A stretch of DNA of 53,058 nucleotides. It comes from Salinivirgaceae bacterium (GTDB taxonomy: Bacteria; Bacteroidota; Bacteroidia; Bacteroidales; SZUA-534). Under the pieces are notes generated by a model. The model was not told the DNA's origin and ran no database searches. It saw only the letters and a program-made list of their open reading frames with translations. Each line of letters opens with the position of its first letter. Positions within the stretch are counted from its first letter, which is position 1. Positions 7,384-15,638 of this stretch are shown piece by piece. The position numbers were made by a program, and so were the translations under genes. Where the stretch lies: positions 1 to 53,058 of the forward strand of contig JAKSOL010000022.1 of NCBI GenBank assembly GCA_024405635.1. Direction: 5' to 3'.

Positions 7384-9540
7384 TTACTTGGCATCTTCGC
7401 CATTAACCATTTCAAAGTTAAGTTGTTTCTTTTCCATATCGGCCGATAGTACACGAATAAACACAGTGTCGCCAAGTGTGTAGCGTTTTTTGTTACGATG
7501 TCCTATAACTGCGAATTCGTTTTCGTCATACTCGTAAAAATCGTCAGTCAAACTGCGTATCGATACCATTCCTTCGCATCGGTTTTCTTTCACTTCAACG
7601 TAAATGCCCCATTGTGTAACGCCCGATACAACACCTTCAAATATGCGGCCCACGTTATCTTTCATAAATTCAACTTGTTTGTATTTGATTGATGCACGCT
7701 CAGCGCTTGCTGCAAGTTGTTCCATTTCTGATGAGTGTTTGCACATACTTTCGTAAACAGTAGAATCAACGCTTTTGCCGCCATCAAGATAGTGGGCAAG
7801 TAAACGGTGAACCATCATGTCGGGATAGCGGCGTATTGGCGATGTAAAGTGAGTGTAGTACTCAAATCCAAGGCCGTAGTGACCTACATTTTTGGTTGAG
7901 TATTCGGCTTTTGCCATTGAGCGCACAGCTAATGTTTCAACTACTGTTTGTTCGGCGTGGCCGCGTACTTCAGTCAACAGTGTGTTTATTGATTTAGCTA
8001 GTTTAGATTTGTTTTTAACTTGTAATTGGTGTCCAAACTTGCGTATAAACGATGCAAACGCCATTAGTTTGTCGGGGTTTGGTTGGTCGTGAATACGATA
8101 AACAAATGTGTTTGGTTTTTTGCCAGGTTCTTTTTTACCTATAAATGTTGCAACGCGTTTGTTTGCTAGCAGCATAAACTCTTCAATCAACTTGTTGCTC
8201 TCTTTGTTTTCTTTGGTGTAAACGCCTACTGGACGAGCATTTTCGTCGAGTATAAACTTTACTTCGGCACGCTCAAACGATATTGATCCGTTTGTAAAAC
8301 GCTCTTTGCGTAGCAGTTGAGCAAGTCGGTTAAGTTCAAGTATTTCGTCTTTAAGGTCTCCTTCGCCAGTTTCAATTACGGCTTGAGCTTCTTCGTAGCT
8401 AAATCTGCGGTTCGATTTTATAACTGTTCTTCCAAACCATTCGTTGATAAGGTTAGCTTCGTTATCAAGTTCAAAAACAGCTGAAAAGCATAGTTTTTCT
8501 TCGTCGGGGCGAAGCGAGCAAAGGTCGTTTGACAAGCATTCGGGTAGCATTGGCACTACGCGGTCAACTAGGTAAACCGAAGTGGCGCGGTTGTATGCTT
8601 CGCTTTCAAGTACAGTGTTTGGACGAACGTAGTGTGTAACATCGGCAATGTGAACTCCAACTTGTACGTTTCCGTTGTCAAGGCGCTGAAACGATAAAGC
8701 ATCGTCAAAATCTTTAGCATCGGCTGGGTCGATAGTAAAGGTAGTTATGTTGCGGAAGTCGCGGCGGCGAGCTATTTCTTCGTTTGTTATTTCACCGTCG
8801 ATATTATTTGCAGCTGTTTCAACGCGTTCGGGGAAATTGTAAGGCAAACCGTATTCGGCAAGTATGGCGTGCATTTCGGTATTGTTTTGTCCTGCAACAC
8901 CTAGCACTTCAACCACTTCGCCTATCGGATTTTTTTGTCGTTCGGTCCACTCGGTAATTTTAACCACTGCCTTTTGTTTGTTTTTGGCTTTGTTGAGTTT
9001 GTCAAGAGGAATAAAAATATCGAATGGCATGTGAGCGCGGTCGGGGATAAGAAAAGCAAAATTTTTCGATACCTCGATTGTGCCGACAAAGGTTGTTCGT
9101 TTGCGTTTTATTATATCAACCACTTCGCCTTCAACTGATTTATGTCCGCGACGCGAATAAACATACACGCGAACAGTGTCGCCTGGCAGCGCGTGGTTTA
9201 GGTTGTTTGCTGCTACGTAAACATCTTGGTCGCATTGTTCAGATACAATATAAGCCGAGCCGCTTGAAGTTATATCAACAATTCCCTCGATGTATGCGGC
9301 TTTAACTTTTTGGCGGAATTTGCCGCGCGAAACCTCTTCTAACTCGCCACTTTCGGCAAGCTCAGTCATGGTTTTATTGAGCAGTTTACGAGTGGCATCG
9401 TCGCTAATATTCAGCAACTTGGCCATTTGTTTGTAGTTGTATTGAGCTCCGCGATTTTCGGCAAATGCGGATATCACTTTTCCAATCAGCGATTTCTTGT
9501 TATCGCCTTTGGCTTTCGATGTTGAATTTAGCTTAGACAT
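7384..9540 (-). CDS. rnr: Ribonuclease R
   Basis: A 3'-5' exoribonuclease of the RNB family that degrades structured RNA. The frame is open up to 9603, but I place the start at the ATG at 9540 (MSKLNSTSKAKG), which fits family N-termini; this gives 718 residues. Order of parts: an N-terminal winged helix (about 15-75), cold-shock domains, the RNB catalytic domain, and a C-terminal S1 domain (about 625-700, FEGVVSGVTQWGIYVEV). The metal-binding acidic cluster is DFDD at 277-280 within TIDPADAKDFDD. The start overlaps the end of the upstream PAP2-like gene by 13 nt, suggesting coupled expression. Confidence 0.95.
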   Translation of the reverse strand: MSKLNSTSKAKGDNKKSLIGKVISAFAENRGAQYNYKQMAKLLNISDDATRKLLNKTMTELAESGELEEVSRGKFRQKVKAAYIEGIVDITSSGSAYIVSEQCDQDVYVAANNLNHALPGDTVRVYVYSRRGHKSVEGEVVDIIKRKRTTFVGTIEVSKNFAFLIPDRAHMPFDIFIPLDKLNKAKNKQKAVVKITEWTERQKNPIGEVVEVLGVAGQNNTEMHAILAEYGLPYNFPERVETAANNIDGEITNEEIARRRDFRNITTFTIDPADAKDFDDALSFQRLDNGNVQVGVHIADVTHYVRPNTVLESEAYNRATSVYLVDRVVPMLPECLSNDLCSLRPDEEKLCFSAVFELDNEANLINEWFGRTVIKSNRRFSYEEAQAVIETGEGDLKDEILELNRLAQLLRKERFTNGSISFERAEVKFILDENARPVGVYTKENKESNKLIEEFMLLANKRVATFIGKKEPGKKPNTFVYRIHDQPNPDKLMAFASFIRKFGHQLQVKNKSKLAKSINTLLTEVRGHAEQTVVETLAVRSMAKAEYSTKNVGHYGLGFEYYTHFTSPIRRYPDMMVHRLLAHYLDGGKSVDSTVYESMCKHSSEMEQLAASAERASIKYKQVEFMKDNVGRIFEGVVSGVTQWGIYVEVKENRCEGMVSIRSLTDDFYEYDENEFAVIGHRNKKRYTLGDTVFIRVLSADMEKKQLNFEMVNGEDAK

Positions 9541-10145
9541 ATTATAAAAAATGTGTGAGAGGTTATAAATACAGTTGAAAATCCAAGTGCAAAGCCCCAC
9601 CAAACTTGGCGAGGTGTGTGTGCTTTTAAGTATAGCCTAGCAGTACAAACCAATCCAGCTATTAGAATAAGTATTACCGAAGCATTAAAAATGTTGCTTA
9701 TCCAATACAATTCGGTTGCAAGTACCGATAGTAATCCGCCCATTCCAACAGCATGAATACTAATTTTTGTAAAGTGGGTTACTATAGTTGTAATTACAAC
9801 AGATAGGGTTACGCCTATCATTATTTGCAGAATCATTATTTGCCTGTCGCGCCAAAAATAAATAAGGCTTATTGAGTAAAGTAAAACAGTTAGTAGCAAT
9901 GGAATAATGCGTTCCTTTCTGTTAGGCATGTCGTAGCTTGATATGTAGCCAAATGTTTTTAGCACAACCATAGCAATAAGTGGACTAACAGCTGTAAGCA
10001 TAAACACTCGCAAGCATAAAGCCCAACCAACTATGCCATGGTAAAAAGCACTCATCATTGAATAATGGCAAAGCAAAATGCAAATGATGGTTGGTATCCA
10101 CAATGGATGAAACAGCAGACTTATAATCTTAAAAAACCGATTCAT
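9528..10145 (-). CDS. PAP2-like integral membrane protein
   Basis: A 205-residue hydrophobic protein with about six membrane segments. The C-terminal part resembles the phosphatidic acid phosphatase type 2 (PAP2) fold: ISIHAVGMGG sits where the PSGH motif is expected, and RLYLKAHTPRQVWWG sits where SRX5HX3D is expected. Arg and His are kept, but the last Asp of the triad is Gln here. It may act on a lipid phosphate or be catalytically inactive. It overlaps the rnr start by 13 nt and is probably in one transcript with it. Confidence 0.7.
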   Translation of the reverse strand: MNRFFKIISLLFHPLWIPTIICILLCHYSMMSAFYHGIVGWALCLRVFMLTAVSPLIAMVVLKTFGYISSYDMPNRKERIIPLLLTVLLYSISLIYFWRDRQIMILQIMIGVTLSVVITTIVTHFTKISIHAVGMGGLLSVLATELYWISNIFNASVILILIAGLVCTARLYLKAHTPRQVWWGFALGFSTVFITSHTFFIICLS

Positions 10146-10276
10146 ACACAGAATATATTTTCAGGCACAAGGTAATAAAGTTTGTGCAATAGGTATTACT
10201 ACCAATCTGAAATAAGAATCAGCAAAATGCGATATTATAGCATTGATGCCTTAATAGGCAAAGACAAATGGGCAGA

Positions 10277-10999
10277 TTATTGTTGTAGCAATTGCGATAA
10301 AGCTTTTTGCGATGCCTCTTGTTCTGCTTCTTTTTTGCTACTACCCGAGCCAAGAGCAATTCGGTTTCCGTCAACCAAAACTGATGCAAAAAATGTAAGT
10401 ATTGCGTTATCGCGTTCTTCTTCAACCTCAAAAACAACTTTGCGTTTGTTGTGTTGTGCCCATTCAAGCAACCGGCTTTTGTAGTTATTTTCTGTGTTAA
10501 CCACTTCGTGTAGGTTAATGTATTTGCGAATGAGATGCTTGTAAACAAAACGTTGTACAGCTTTGTAGCCGTGGTCGAGATAAAGAGCGCCAACCATTGC
10601 CTCAAATGCATCGCCAAGAATGTTTTTGTTGGTGTTGTAGTTAGCAACATGCGACACTATGAATTTGTCGATACCCAAAGCTAAGGCTAAGTGAGCAAGC
10701 GAGTCGCCATTAACAATTTTGGCACGTGTTTGGGTTAAAAAACCCTCTGGTTTGTCGGGATAATTGTGATATAGATATTCAGCAACAACAGCATCCATCA
10801 CAGCATCGCCAAGGTATTCAAGACGTTCGTTGTTTACCAACTGGCCGTCGTTTAGTTTAAGAGAAGCCGATTTGTGAACTAGAGCTAATTTGTATAGAGA
10901 TTCGTTTTTTGGATATTGGTTAGTTATACGGTGTACAGCCTCTAGAAACTCTTTATCGGTGCTAAAAAATTTTTTAAACTGAAACGAAATAAATCCCAT
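10277..10999 (-). CDS. rnc: Ribonuclease III
   Basis: A 240-residue double-strand-specific endoribonuclease involved in rRNA and mRNA processing. The RNase III signature NERLEYLGDAVMD supplies Glu61 and Asp65, and GDAFEAMVGALYLD supplies Asp130 and Glu133, so all catalytic acidic residues are present. A double-stranded RNA binding domain fills residues 172-238 (NYKSRLLEWAQ, then SGSSKKEAEQEASQKAL). It follows fabF and acpP, a conserved gene order in this phylum. Confidence 0.96.
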   Translation of the reverse strand: MGFISFQFKKFFSTDKEFLEAVHRITNQYPKNESLYKLALVHKSASLKLNDGQLVNNERLEYLGDAVMDAVVAEYLYHNYPDKPEGFLTQTRAKIVNGDSLAHLALALGIDKFIVSHVANYNTNKNILGDAFEAMVGALYLDHGYKAVQRFVYKHLIRKYINLHEVVNTENNYKSRLLEWAQHNKRKVVFEVEEERDNAILTFFASVLVDGNRIALGSGSSKKEAEQEASQKALSQLLQQ

Positions 11000-11031
11000 T
11001 AGCCAGAGTCATAAAAAAGAAGAAACACGGC

Positions 11032-11043
11032 AGAGCGCGCTCT
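11032..11043. other. 12-bp perfect palindrome between fabF and rnc
   Basis: AGAGCGCGCTCT is fully self-complementary and unusually GC-rich for this region. It lies in the 80-bp fabF-rnc spacer. There is no T run directly after it on the minus strand, so it is not a standard terminator. It could form an RNA hairpin or bind a protein. Confidence 0.6.
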
Positions 11044-11079
11044 ACCATGTTCCATACTTTAAGCTATTAGTCTATAATA

Positions 11080-12324
11080 CTAAATCTTTTTGAAGATAAC
11101 CGAAGCGTTGTGACCGCCAAAGCCGAAAGTGTTGCTCAATGTAGCACGAATCTCGCGTTTTTGTGCGGTATGCAAGGTCAAGTTCAATTTTGGATCAATT
11201 GCTGGATCTGCCTCTTTGTGGTGAACAGTAGGAGGAACAATACCATCGTTAATTGATTTAACACAGATAGCAGCCTCCATAGCACCAGCGGCGCCAAGCA
11301 AGTGGCCAGTCATTGATTTGGTTGAACTGATGTTTGCTTTGTAAGCAGCATCACCAAATACACGTTGAATAGCCAAAAGTTCTGGAATGTCGCCCACAGG
11401 AGTTGAAGTTCCGTGAACGTTGATGTAATCGATATCGTCAGGAGTCATACCAGCATCTTTAAGTGCACGTTCCATACACAAGGTAGCTCCCAAGCCTTCT
11501 GGGTGAGTTGCAGTAATGTGATATGCGTCGCCGCTCATACCGCCACCAACCATTTCGGCATAAATTTTAGCACCGCGAGCTTTTGCATGCTCATATTCTT
11601 CAAGAATTATGGCAGCACCGCCTTCGCCCATTACAAATCCATCGCGTGTTTTGCAGAATGGACGTGATGCTGATTGATACTCTTCGTTGTTGGTTGAAAG
11701 TGCTTTCATTGAGTTGAAGCCACCAATACCCGAAGGGTTGATTGTTGCCTCTGAACCACCAGAAACAACGATTGTTGCTTTACCCATTCTAATATAGTTG
11801 AATGCGTCTATCAATGCGTTTGTTGAAGATGCACAAGCAGATACTATACCAAAGTTTGGTCCTCTAAAGCCGTTTTCAATTGAGATTTGACCAGCAGCAA
11901 TGTTGCTAATCAATTTAGGAATAAAGAAAGGACTAAAGTTGGCAAATTCGCCGCCAGTTGCATACGAGCTAATCTCGTCGTACAAAGTGATAAGACCACC
12001 GATGCCTGAAGACCAAATAACACCGATTTCGTTTTTGTCAACGCTATCAGGAATATTGGCATCTTTTACAGCCTCGCGCGATGCTATTAGAGCAAATTGC
12101 ACGAAACGGTCAAGTTTACGAGCATCCTTTTTTTCAAAATATTGATTTGGGTCGTAGTTTTTTACTTCGCAAGCAAAGTGGGTTTTAAATTTAGAGGCGT
12201 CAAATTGAGTTATCAATCCGCAGCCACTTTCGCCTGCTTTAATTTTTTCCCATGACTCGGCCATGGTATTTCCTAATGGATTTATACTTCCTAAACCTGT
12301 TACAACAACTCTTTTTAGTTCCAT
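11080..12324 (-). CDS. fabF: Beta-ketoacyl-ACP synthase II
   Basis: A 414-residue condensing enzyme that extends acyl-ACP with malonyl-ACP in type II fatty acid synthesis. The catalytic triad is visible: Cys164 in SACASSTNA, His304 in NVHGTSTPVGD and His341 in MTGHLLGAAGA, with Lys336 in STKSMTG. The C-terminus ends in the FGFGGHNAS motif typical of FabF. acpP lies 27 nt upstream in the same direction, so enzyme and carrier protein are co-expressed. Confidence 0.97.
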   Translation of the reverse strand: MELKRVVVTGLGSINPLGNTMAESWEKIKAGESGCGLITQFDASKFKTHFACEVKNYDPNQYFEKKDARKLDRFVQFALIASREAVKDANIPDSVDKNEIGVIWSSGIGGLITLYDEISSYATGGEFANFSPFFIPKLISNIAAGQISIENGFRGPNFGIVSACASSTNALIDAFNYIRMGKATIVVSGGSEATINPSGIGGFNSMKALSTNNEEYQSASRPFCKTRDGFVMGEGGAAIILEEYEHAKARGAKIYAEMVGGGMSGDAYHITATHPEGLGATLCMERALKDAGMTPDDIDYINVHGTSTPVGDIPELLAIQRVFGDAAYKANISSTKSMTGHLLGAAGAMEAAICVKSINDGIVPPTVHHKEADPAIDPKLNLTLHTAQKREIRATLSNTFGFGGHNASVIFKKI

Positions 12325-12351
12325 ACTCTAAATTTAAAACCCCTTTTGAAA

Positions 12352-12588
12352 TTATTTCATATTTGCTTCGATGTGAGCGATAGCTTCGCCTACAGTTGTG
12401 ATTTTGTCAGCCAAATCATCTGGAATTGCAACGTTGAATTCTTTTTCGAATTCCATGATCAACTCAACAGTGTCAAGTGAATCAGCACCCAAATCGTTGG
12501 TGAAGCTTGCCTCTGGGGTAACTTCGTTTTCGTCAACACCTAATTTGTCAACAATAATTGCTTTTACTCTTGTAGCAACGTCAGACAT
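12352..12588 (-). CDS. acpP: Acyl carrier protein
   Basis: A 78-residue acidic protein that carries growing acyl chains on a 4'-phosphopantetheine arm. The attachment site is Ser37 in the motif [10 protein letters not shown]. Length and charge pattern are typical. It is the first coding gene of the acpP-fabF-rnc unit; a tRNA-Cys gene ends 64 nt upstream on the same strand and may share its transcript, since I see no separate promoter between them. Confidence 0.97.
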   Translation of the reverse strand: MSDVATRVKAIIVDKLGVDENEVTPEASFTNDLGADSLDTVELIMEFEKEFNVAIPDDLADKITTVGEAIAHIEANMK

Positions 12589-12652
12589 AGTAATAAAATT
12601 TTAGTTTGTAAATAATTGTGTTTGTTGTGTGGCTTGAATAGCCTTAAAAAAG

Positions 12653-12724
12653 AGGTTCCGAGCGGATTCGAACCGCTGTACCAGGTTTTGCAGACCTGTG
12701 CCTAAGCCTCTCGGCCACGGAACC
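12653..12724 (-). tRNA. tRNA-Cys (anticodon GCA)
   Basis: The minus strand folds into a cloverleaf with acceptor stem GGTTCCG/CGGAACC, an anticodon stem CAGGT/ACCTG around the loop CTGCAAA (anticodon GCA), and a T arm GCGG-TTCGAAT-CCGC. The unpaired base after the acceptor stem is U, the discriminator expected for cysteine tRNAs. CCA is not encoded. Confidence 0.96.
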
Positions 12725-12740
12725 AGTTTGAAAAGCGATG

Positions 12741-12748
12741 CAAACTTA
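12741..12748 (-). promoter_or_regulatory. Candidate -7 element for tRNA-Cys
   Basis: On the minus strand TAAGTTTG matches TAnnTTTG and lies 16 bp before the tRNA 5' end. No clear TTTG is found 19-21 bp upstream, so only half of the promoter is supported. Confidence 0.45.
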
Positions 12749-12778
12749 TAAAATTATTTCACTTTCAGTTAATTGTTA

Positions 12779-13162
12779 TTAATTTTTTCCATTTATCTCA
12801 TAATCAGAGCGTTGCATGGTCATTGTTACACTTACCTTGTCAACTTCGCCACCCAATGGCGGCATAAGTTTCGACACTTTTACCTTGGCTTGTGCCACTG
12901 TTGGAAATTTTACCATCACATTTTCTAATATGCGTTTGGCTACATTTTCAAGCAAGTGCGACTTTATTTCCATTTGCTCTTTTACCACTAAAAACACTTG
13001 TTGGTAGTTTACTGCATCTTCAATTGAGTCGGTTTCTGCAGCTTTGCTGCATGGCGCATCTAATTTTAATGTTACTAAAAAACGGTTTCCTACAACTTGC
13101 TCCTCGGCATAACAACCATGGTAAGCGTAAAATTCCATATTTTTTAGTTCAATAACTCCCAT
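12779..13162 (-). CDS. folB: Dihydroneopterin aldolase
   Basis: Catalyses cleavage of dihydroneopterin to 6-hydroxymethyl-dihydropterin in folate synthesis. The frame is open to 13324, but the first ATG in it that fits the family is at 13162 (MGVIELKNMEFYAYHG), giving 127 residues, the normal FolB size. The GCYAEEQ segment near residues 16-22 and the KLMPPLGGEVDKVSV segment near the C-terminus carry the expected conserved positions. The next enzyme, folK, is encoded about 2 kb away on the other strand. Confidence 0.92.
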   Translation of the reverse strand: MGVIELKNMEFYAYHGCYAEEQVVGNRFLVTLKLDAPCSKAAETDSIEDAVNYQQVFLVVKEQMEIKSHLLENVAKRILENVMVKFPTVAQAKVKVSKLMPPLGGEVDKVSVTMTMQRSDYEINGKN

Positions 13163-13233
13163 TGCGTTTTTATTGACATTTTGAATGTTTGCAAACACCG
13201 TGCCAAACGTTGTTATTTTTTTGATGCGCGCAT

Positions 13234-13263
13234 AAAAAAAGCGGACTTTGAAAAAAAGCCCGC
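13234..13263 (-). terminator. Terminator of the greA-HIT operon
   Basis: On the minus strand GCGGGCTT pairs with AAGTCCGC (one G-U pair) across a 7-nt loop, followed by seven T. It lies 23 nt after the HIT gene stop and separates it from folB. Confidence 0.85.
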
Positions 13264-13286
13264 CTCTTTTGTGTATTGAAAAATTA

Positions 13287-13679
13287 TTAAATATTGCTAG
13301 CAATTTTTGCGGCAATTTGTTCAAACTCAGCAGTTTCTAATTTTAGTTTGTCACCACCAAAGCGTACGTCACTTTCGCTATTCATTGGAATTAAATGAAT
13401 GTGAGCGTGAGGTACTTCAAGTCCAAGAACAACACTTGCTACTTTTTTGCATGGGAAAGTTTTACCAATAGCTTTTGCAATTTTTTGAGCAAATTGGTGC
13501 AATTCGCCTAGTTCAACTGGTTCCAAGTCAAAAATATAGTCAACTTCTTTTTTAGGAATAACTAAAACATGTCCGCGTTGAACAGGATTAATGTCAAGAA
13601 ATGCGAAGTGCTTTTCGTCTTCAGCTACCTTGTAGCAAGGTATTTCACCTTTTATTATGCGTGTGAATATTGATGCCAT
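13287..13679 (-). CDS. HIT family nucleotide-binding hydrolase
   Basis: A 130-residue histidine triad protein. The triad is HAHIHLI at residues 91-97, with His91, His93 and His95. Members of the Hint branch hydrolyse phosphoramidates of purine nucleotides such as AMP-lysine. The N-terminal part (FTRIIKGEIPCYKV, then FLDINPVQRGHVLVIPK) is typical. It follows greA by 5 nt and ends before a strong terminator, so greA and this gene form a two-gene operon. Confidence 0.93.
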   Translation of the reverse strand: MASIFTRIIKGEIPCYKVAEDEKHFAFLDINPVQRGHVLVIPKKEVDYIFDLEPVELGELHQFAQKIAKAIGKTFPCKKVASVVLGLEVPHAHIHLIPMNSESDVRFGGDKLKLETAEFEQIAAKIASNI

Positions 13680-13684
13680 AATAT

Positions 13685-14164
13685 TTATTCTACAGGGCCA
13701 ATTTCAATTACTTCAAGATTCATTTTTCCTGCGGGGATGGTAATTTCAGCTACTTCGCCTACTTTTTTGCCAACCAAACCTTGTGCTATTGGGGTTTTAA
13801 CCGATATTTTACCCTCTTTAAGGTTAGCTTCAGTTTCTGATACAATGCTATATGTCATTACAGCATTGGTTTTTAGGTTTTTTAGTTTAACCTTAGTTAA
13901 AATTTGAACCTTGCTGTAGTCAATTTTTGACTCATCGATTAGGCGAGAGTTGATAATGGTTTGTTCTAGCTGTGCAATTTTTGCTTCAAGCAGACCTTGT
14001 TCTTCTTTTGCTGCATCGTATTCTGCATTTTCCGAAAGGTCGCCTTTGTCGCGAGCTTCAGCAATTGCTTGTGAGATGCGAGGACGTTCAACTGATTTTA
14101 GATATTCTACTTCTTCAACAAGTTTTTTTAGTCCTGCACTTGTGATGTAGGAAATTTCTGCCAT
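13685..14164 (-). CDS. greA: Transcription elongation factor GreA
   Basis: A 159-residue factor that rescues backtracked RNA polymerase by stimulating transcript cleavage. The N-terminal coiled coil (about residues 10-75) carries the acidic tip DKGDLSENAEYDAAKEEQ near residue 40-57, where the conserved Asp and Glu act at the polymerase active site. The C-terminal FKBP-like domain includes PIAQGLVGKKVGEVAEI. Start MAEISYI and length are typical. Confidence 0.96.
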   Translation of the reverse strand: MAEISYITSAGLKKLVEEVEYLKSVERPRISQAIAEARDKGDLSENAEYDAAKEEQGLLEAKIAQLEQTIINSRLIDESKIDYSKVQILTKVKLKNLKTNAVMTYSIVSETEANLKEGKISVKTPIAQGLVGKKVGEVAEITIPAGKMNLEVIEIGPVE

Positions 14165-14294
14165 AGTAATACGTTTTTTCTGATTTTATAAAACAAAAAA
14201 GAATTCCACATATCTGTGAAACCCTTTCAACGGCTCAAAGGTGGGTGTATTTATTCACATTTCCAACTTTAATTTTTTGGCAACACATATTTAA

Positions 14295-14642
14295 TTATGT
14301 GTGCCGGTGGAAATATTTATGGTATGCCAACATAAATTTACGTTTATGTCTGCGATGTTCGTTGTATTGTTCGGCCTTGCAACGGCCCTCGTTCATACGG
14401 TGTTTTGTTTCAAGTGTTTGCTTGTTATAGTTGCGTTGTTCAAAGGCTTCGCTTACCGATAGTTTTCGGTTTAGCATTTTTGCATTTGATGCTAGCATTC
14501 GTTCGTCAATGGTTTGCTTGTGTGAGTATCGAACGTGGCTTTTGGTTTGGTCGTGCAAGTCGATAGAATATTTGTACTGTGCATGGCTTATGCCAGGCAA
14601 GGCCATCAGTATCAAAAATAGTATCTTTGCAAGTGTTTTCAC
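14295..14642 (-). CDS. Small secreted protein of unknown function
   Basis: The open frame reaches 14777, but the GTG at 14642 gives a clean signal peptide (KTLAKILFLILMALPGISHAQ), so I choose it, making a protein of 115 residues. After cleavage the mature part is very basic and rich in His, Lys, Arg and Tyr (for example EHRRHKRKFMLAYHKYFHRH at the C-terminus). I recognise no domain. Its start is only 10 bp from the start of the divergent lipoprotein gene, so the promoters must lie inside the coding regions or overlap. Confidence 0.6.
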   Translation of the reverse strand: MKTLAKILFLILMALPGISHAQYKYSIDLHDQTKSHVRYSHKQTIDERMLASNAKMLNRKLSVSEAFEQRNYNKQTLETKHRMNEGRCKAEQYNEHRRHKRKFMLAYHKYFHRHT

Positions 14643-14652
14643 TTTCAATTGA

Positions 14653-15099
14653 ATGTTACGATTTGCAAAAATATGTGTTTGGGCGGTTTTGTTGCTCGTT
14701 GTTTTGACAAACGTATCGTGCCATAACGAGATTGATGATGTTGTGCCTTTGGTTGAAGTGAGGGTGCGAATTAACACTTTGTCGGCTAATTACATTGATT
14801 TGCAGAACGATTATGGCCGCGCCATTATTCCCAATGAAGGCTTTGGTAGCAATGGTATTTTAGTGTTTAGAGTGGCTGAAAACGATTATCGTGCGTACGA
14901 TTGTACTTGCACTGCTTGTGTGTCGGCAGGTTGCGCTGTTAAATGTGACGAAGGTAACATTGCTGGTGCTGTATGCGATAGTTGCGGTTCAAAATTTGAA
15001 CTAATTGAGTGCGGAATGCCCACTTCAGGCAAGGCAAAATATGCGCTAAAGAGTTACAGAACTAGTTTTTATGACAATTACTTAAAAATCAGAAATTAA
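14653..15099 (+). CDS. Cysteine-rich Rieske-like lipoprotein
   Basis: A 148-residue protein with signal and lipobox TNVSC (Cys23). The mature part resembles the Rieske-type small domain seen in Bacteroidota lipoproteins: YDCTCTAC at 82-89, CDSCGSKFEL at 108-117, and a tail GMPTSGKAKYALKSY. In true Rieske proteins the second motif reads CPxHGxxF; here the ligand His is replaced by Cys111. Four or more cysteines (84, 86, 108, 111, plus 89, 94, 98, 120) suggest an all-Cys metal site, for example zinc or rubredoxin-like iron, or disulfides. Its stop overlaps the folK start as TAATG. Redox function is inference. Confidence 0.7.
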   Translation: MLRFAKICVWAVLLLVVLTNVSCHNEIDDVVPLVEVRVRINTLSANYIDLQNDYGRAIIPNEGFGSNGILVFRVAENDYRAYDCTCTACVSAGCAVKCDEGNIAGAVCDSCGSKFELIECGMPTSGKAKYALKSYRTSFYDNYLKIRN

Positions 15100-15599
15100 T
15101 GGCAAGCGTTTATTTGTGTTTGGGGGGTAATGAGGGCAATACTTTAGCTGTATTTGCAATAGCAATTGATTTGATAAACAGTCGGATAGGAAATGTTGTA
15201 AAAAAGTCGGCATTGTACGAAACTGAACCTTGGGGATTTGAATGCAGCCAAAATTTTGTAAATCAAGTTGTGGCAGTTCAAACCAATTTGCAACCAATTG
15301 ATGTGCTACATATTTGTTTGCAAGTTGAGGCTGAACTAGGTAGAGTAAGGCATGGAGTTCAATACTGCTCGCGTGTTATTGACATTGATATTTTGTTAAT
15401 TGATGATTTGGTTATAAATGAGCCAGAGCTAATTGTTCCGCATCCACGAATGTTACAGCGTCAGTTTGTGCTTCAACCTTTGAACAATATAGCCCCAATG
15501 CTTAATATTCCTAATACCGAATTAACAGTTTCAAGAGCTCTTGAAATATGTACTGACACTTTGGGTTGCAAGTTGTTGCAAGTCAACACTATCAGTTAA
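15099..15599 (+). CDS. folK: 2-amino-4-hydroxy-6-hydroxymethyl-dihydropteridine diphosphokinase
   Basis: A 166-residue HPPK that transfers pyrophosphate from ATP to 6-hydroxymethyl-dihydropterin in folate synthesis, directly after FolB. Motifs: LCLGGNEGN at the N-terminus, YETEPWGF near residues 41-48, and SRVIDIDILLIDD, the metal-binding signature, near residues 90-102. The ATG at 15099 overlaps the stop of the preceding lipoprotein by one base. A run of six G falls in codons 7-9, which could be slippery but is in frame here. Confidence 0.93.
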   Translation: MASVYLCLGGNEGNTLAVFAIAIDLINSRIGNVVKKSALYETEPWGFECSQNFVNQVVAVQTNLQPIDVLHICLQVEAELGRVRHGVQYCSRVIDIDILLIDDLVINEPELIVPHPRMLQRQFVLQPLNNIAPMLNIPNTELTVSRALEICTDTLGCKLLQVNTIS

Positions 15600-15638
15600 T
15601 AAACAACAATTATTCAGTTCGTTTTTGCATTCGGTTTA

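Noticed and set aside
10182..10484. 100-codon plus-strand frame across the end of rnc
   Set aside because: Antisense to the rnc double-stranded RNA binding domain; serine and cysteine runs are typical of shadow frames.
14643..14777. N-terminal extension of the small secreted protein at 14295-14642
   Set aside because: The extension has no signal and is antisense to the Rieske-like lipoprotein; the GTG at 14642 gives a clean signal peptide.
15120..15127. Run of six G in folK as a possible phase-variation switch
   Set aside because: The tract encodes the conserved LGGN motif, is in frame, and six bases are short for slipped-strand switching.
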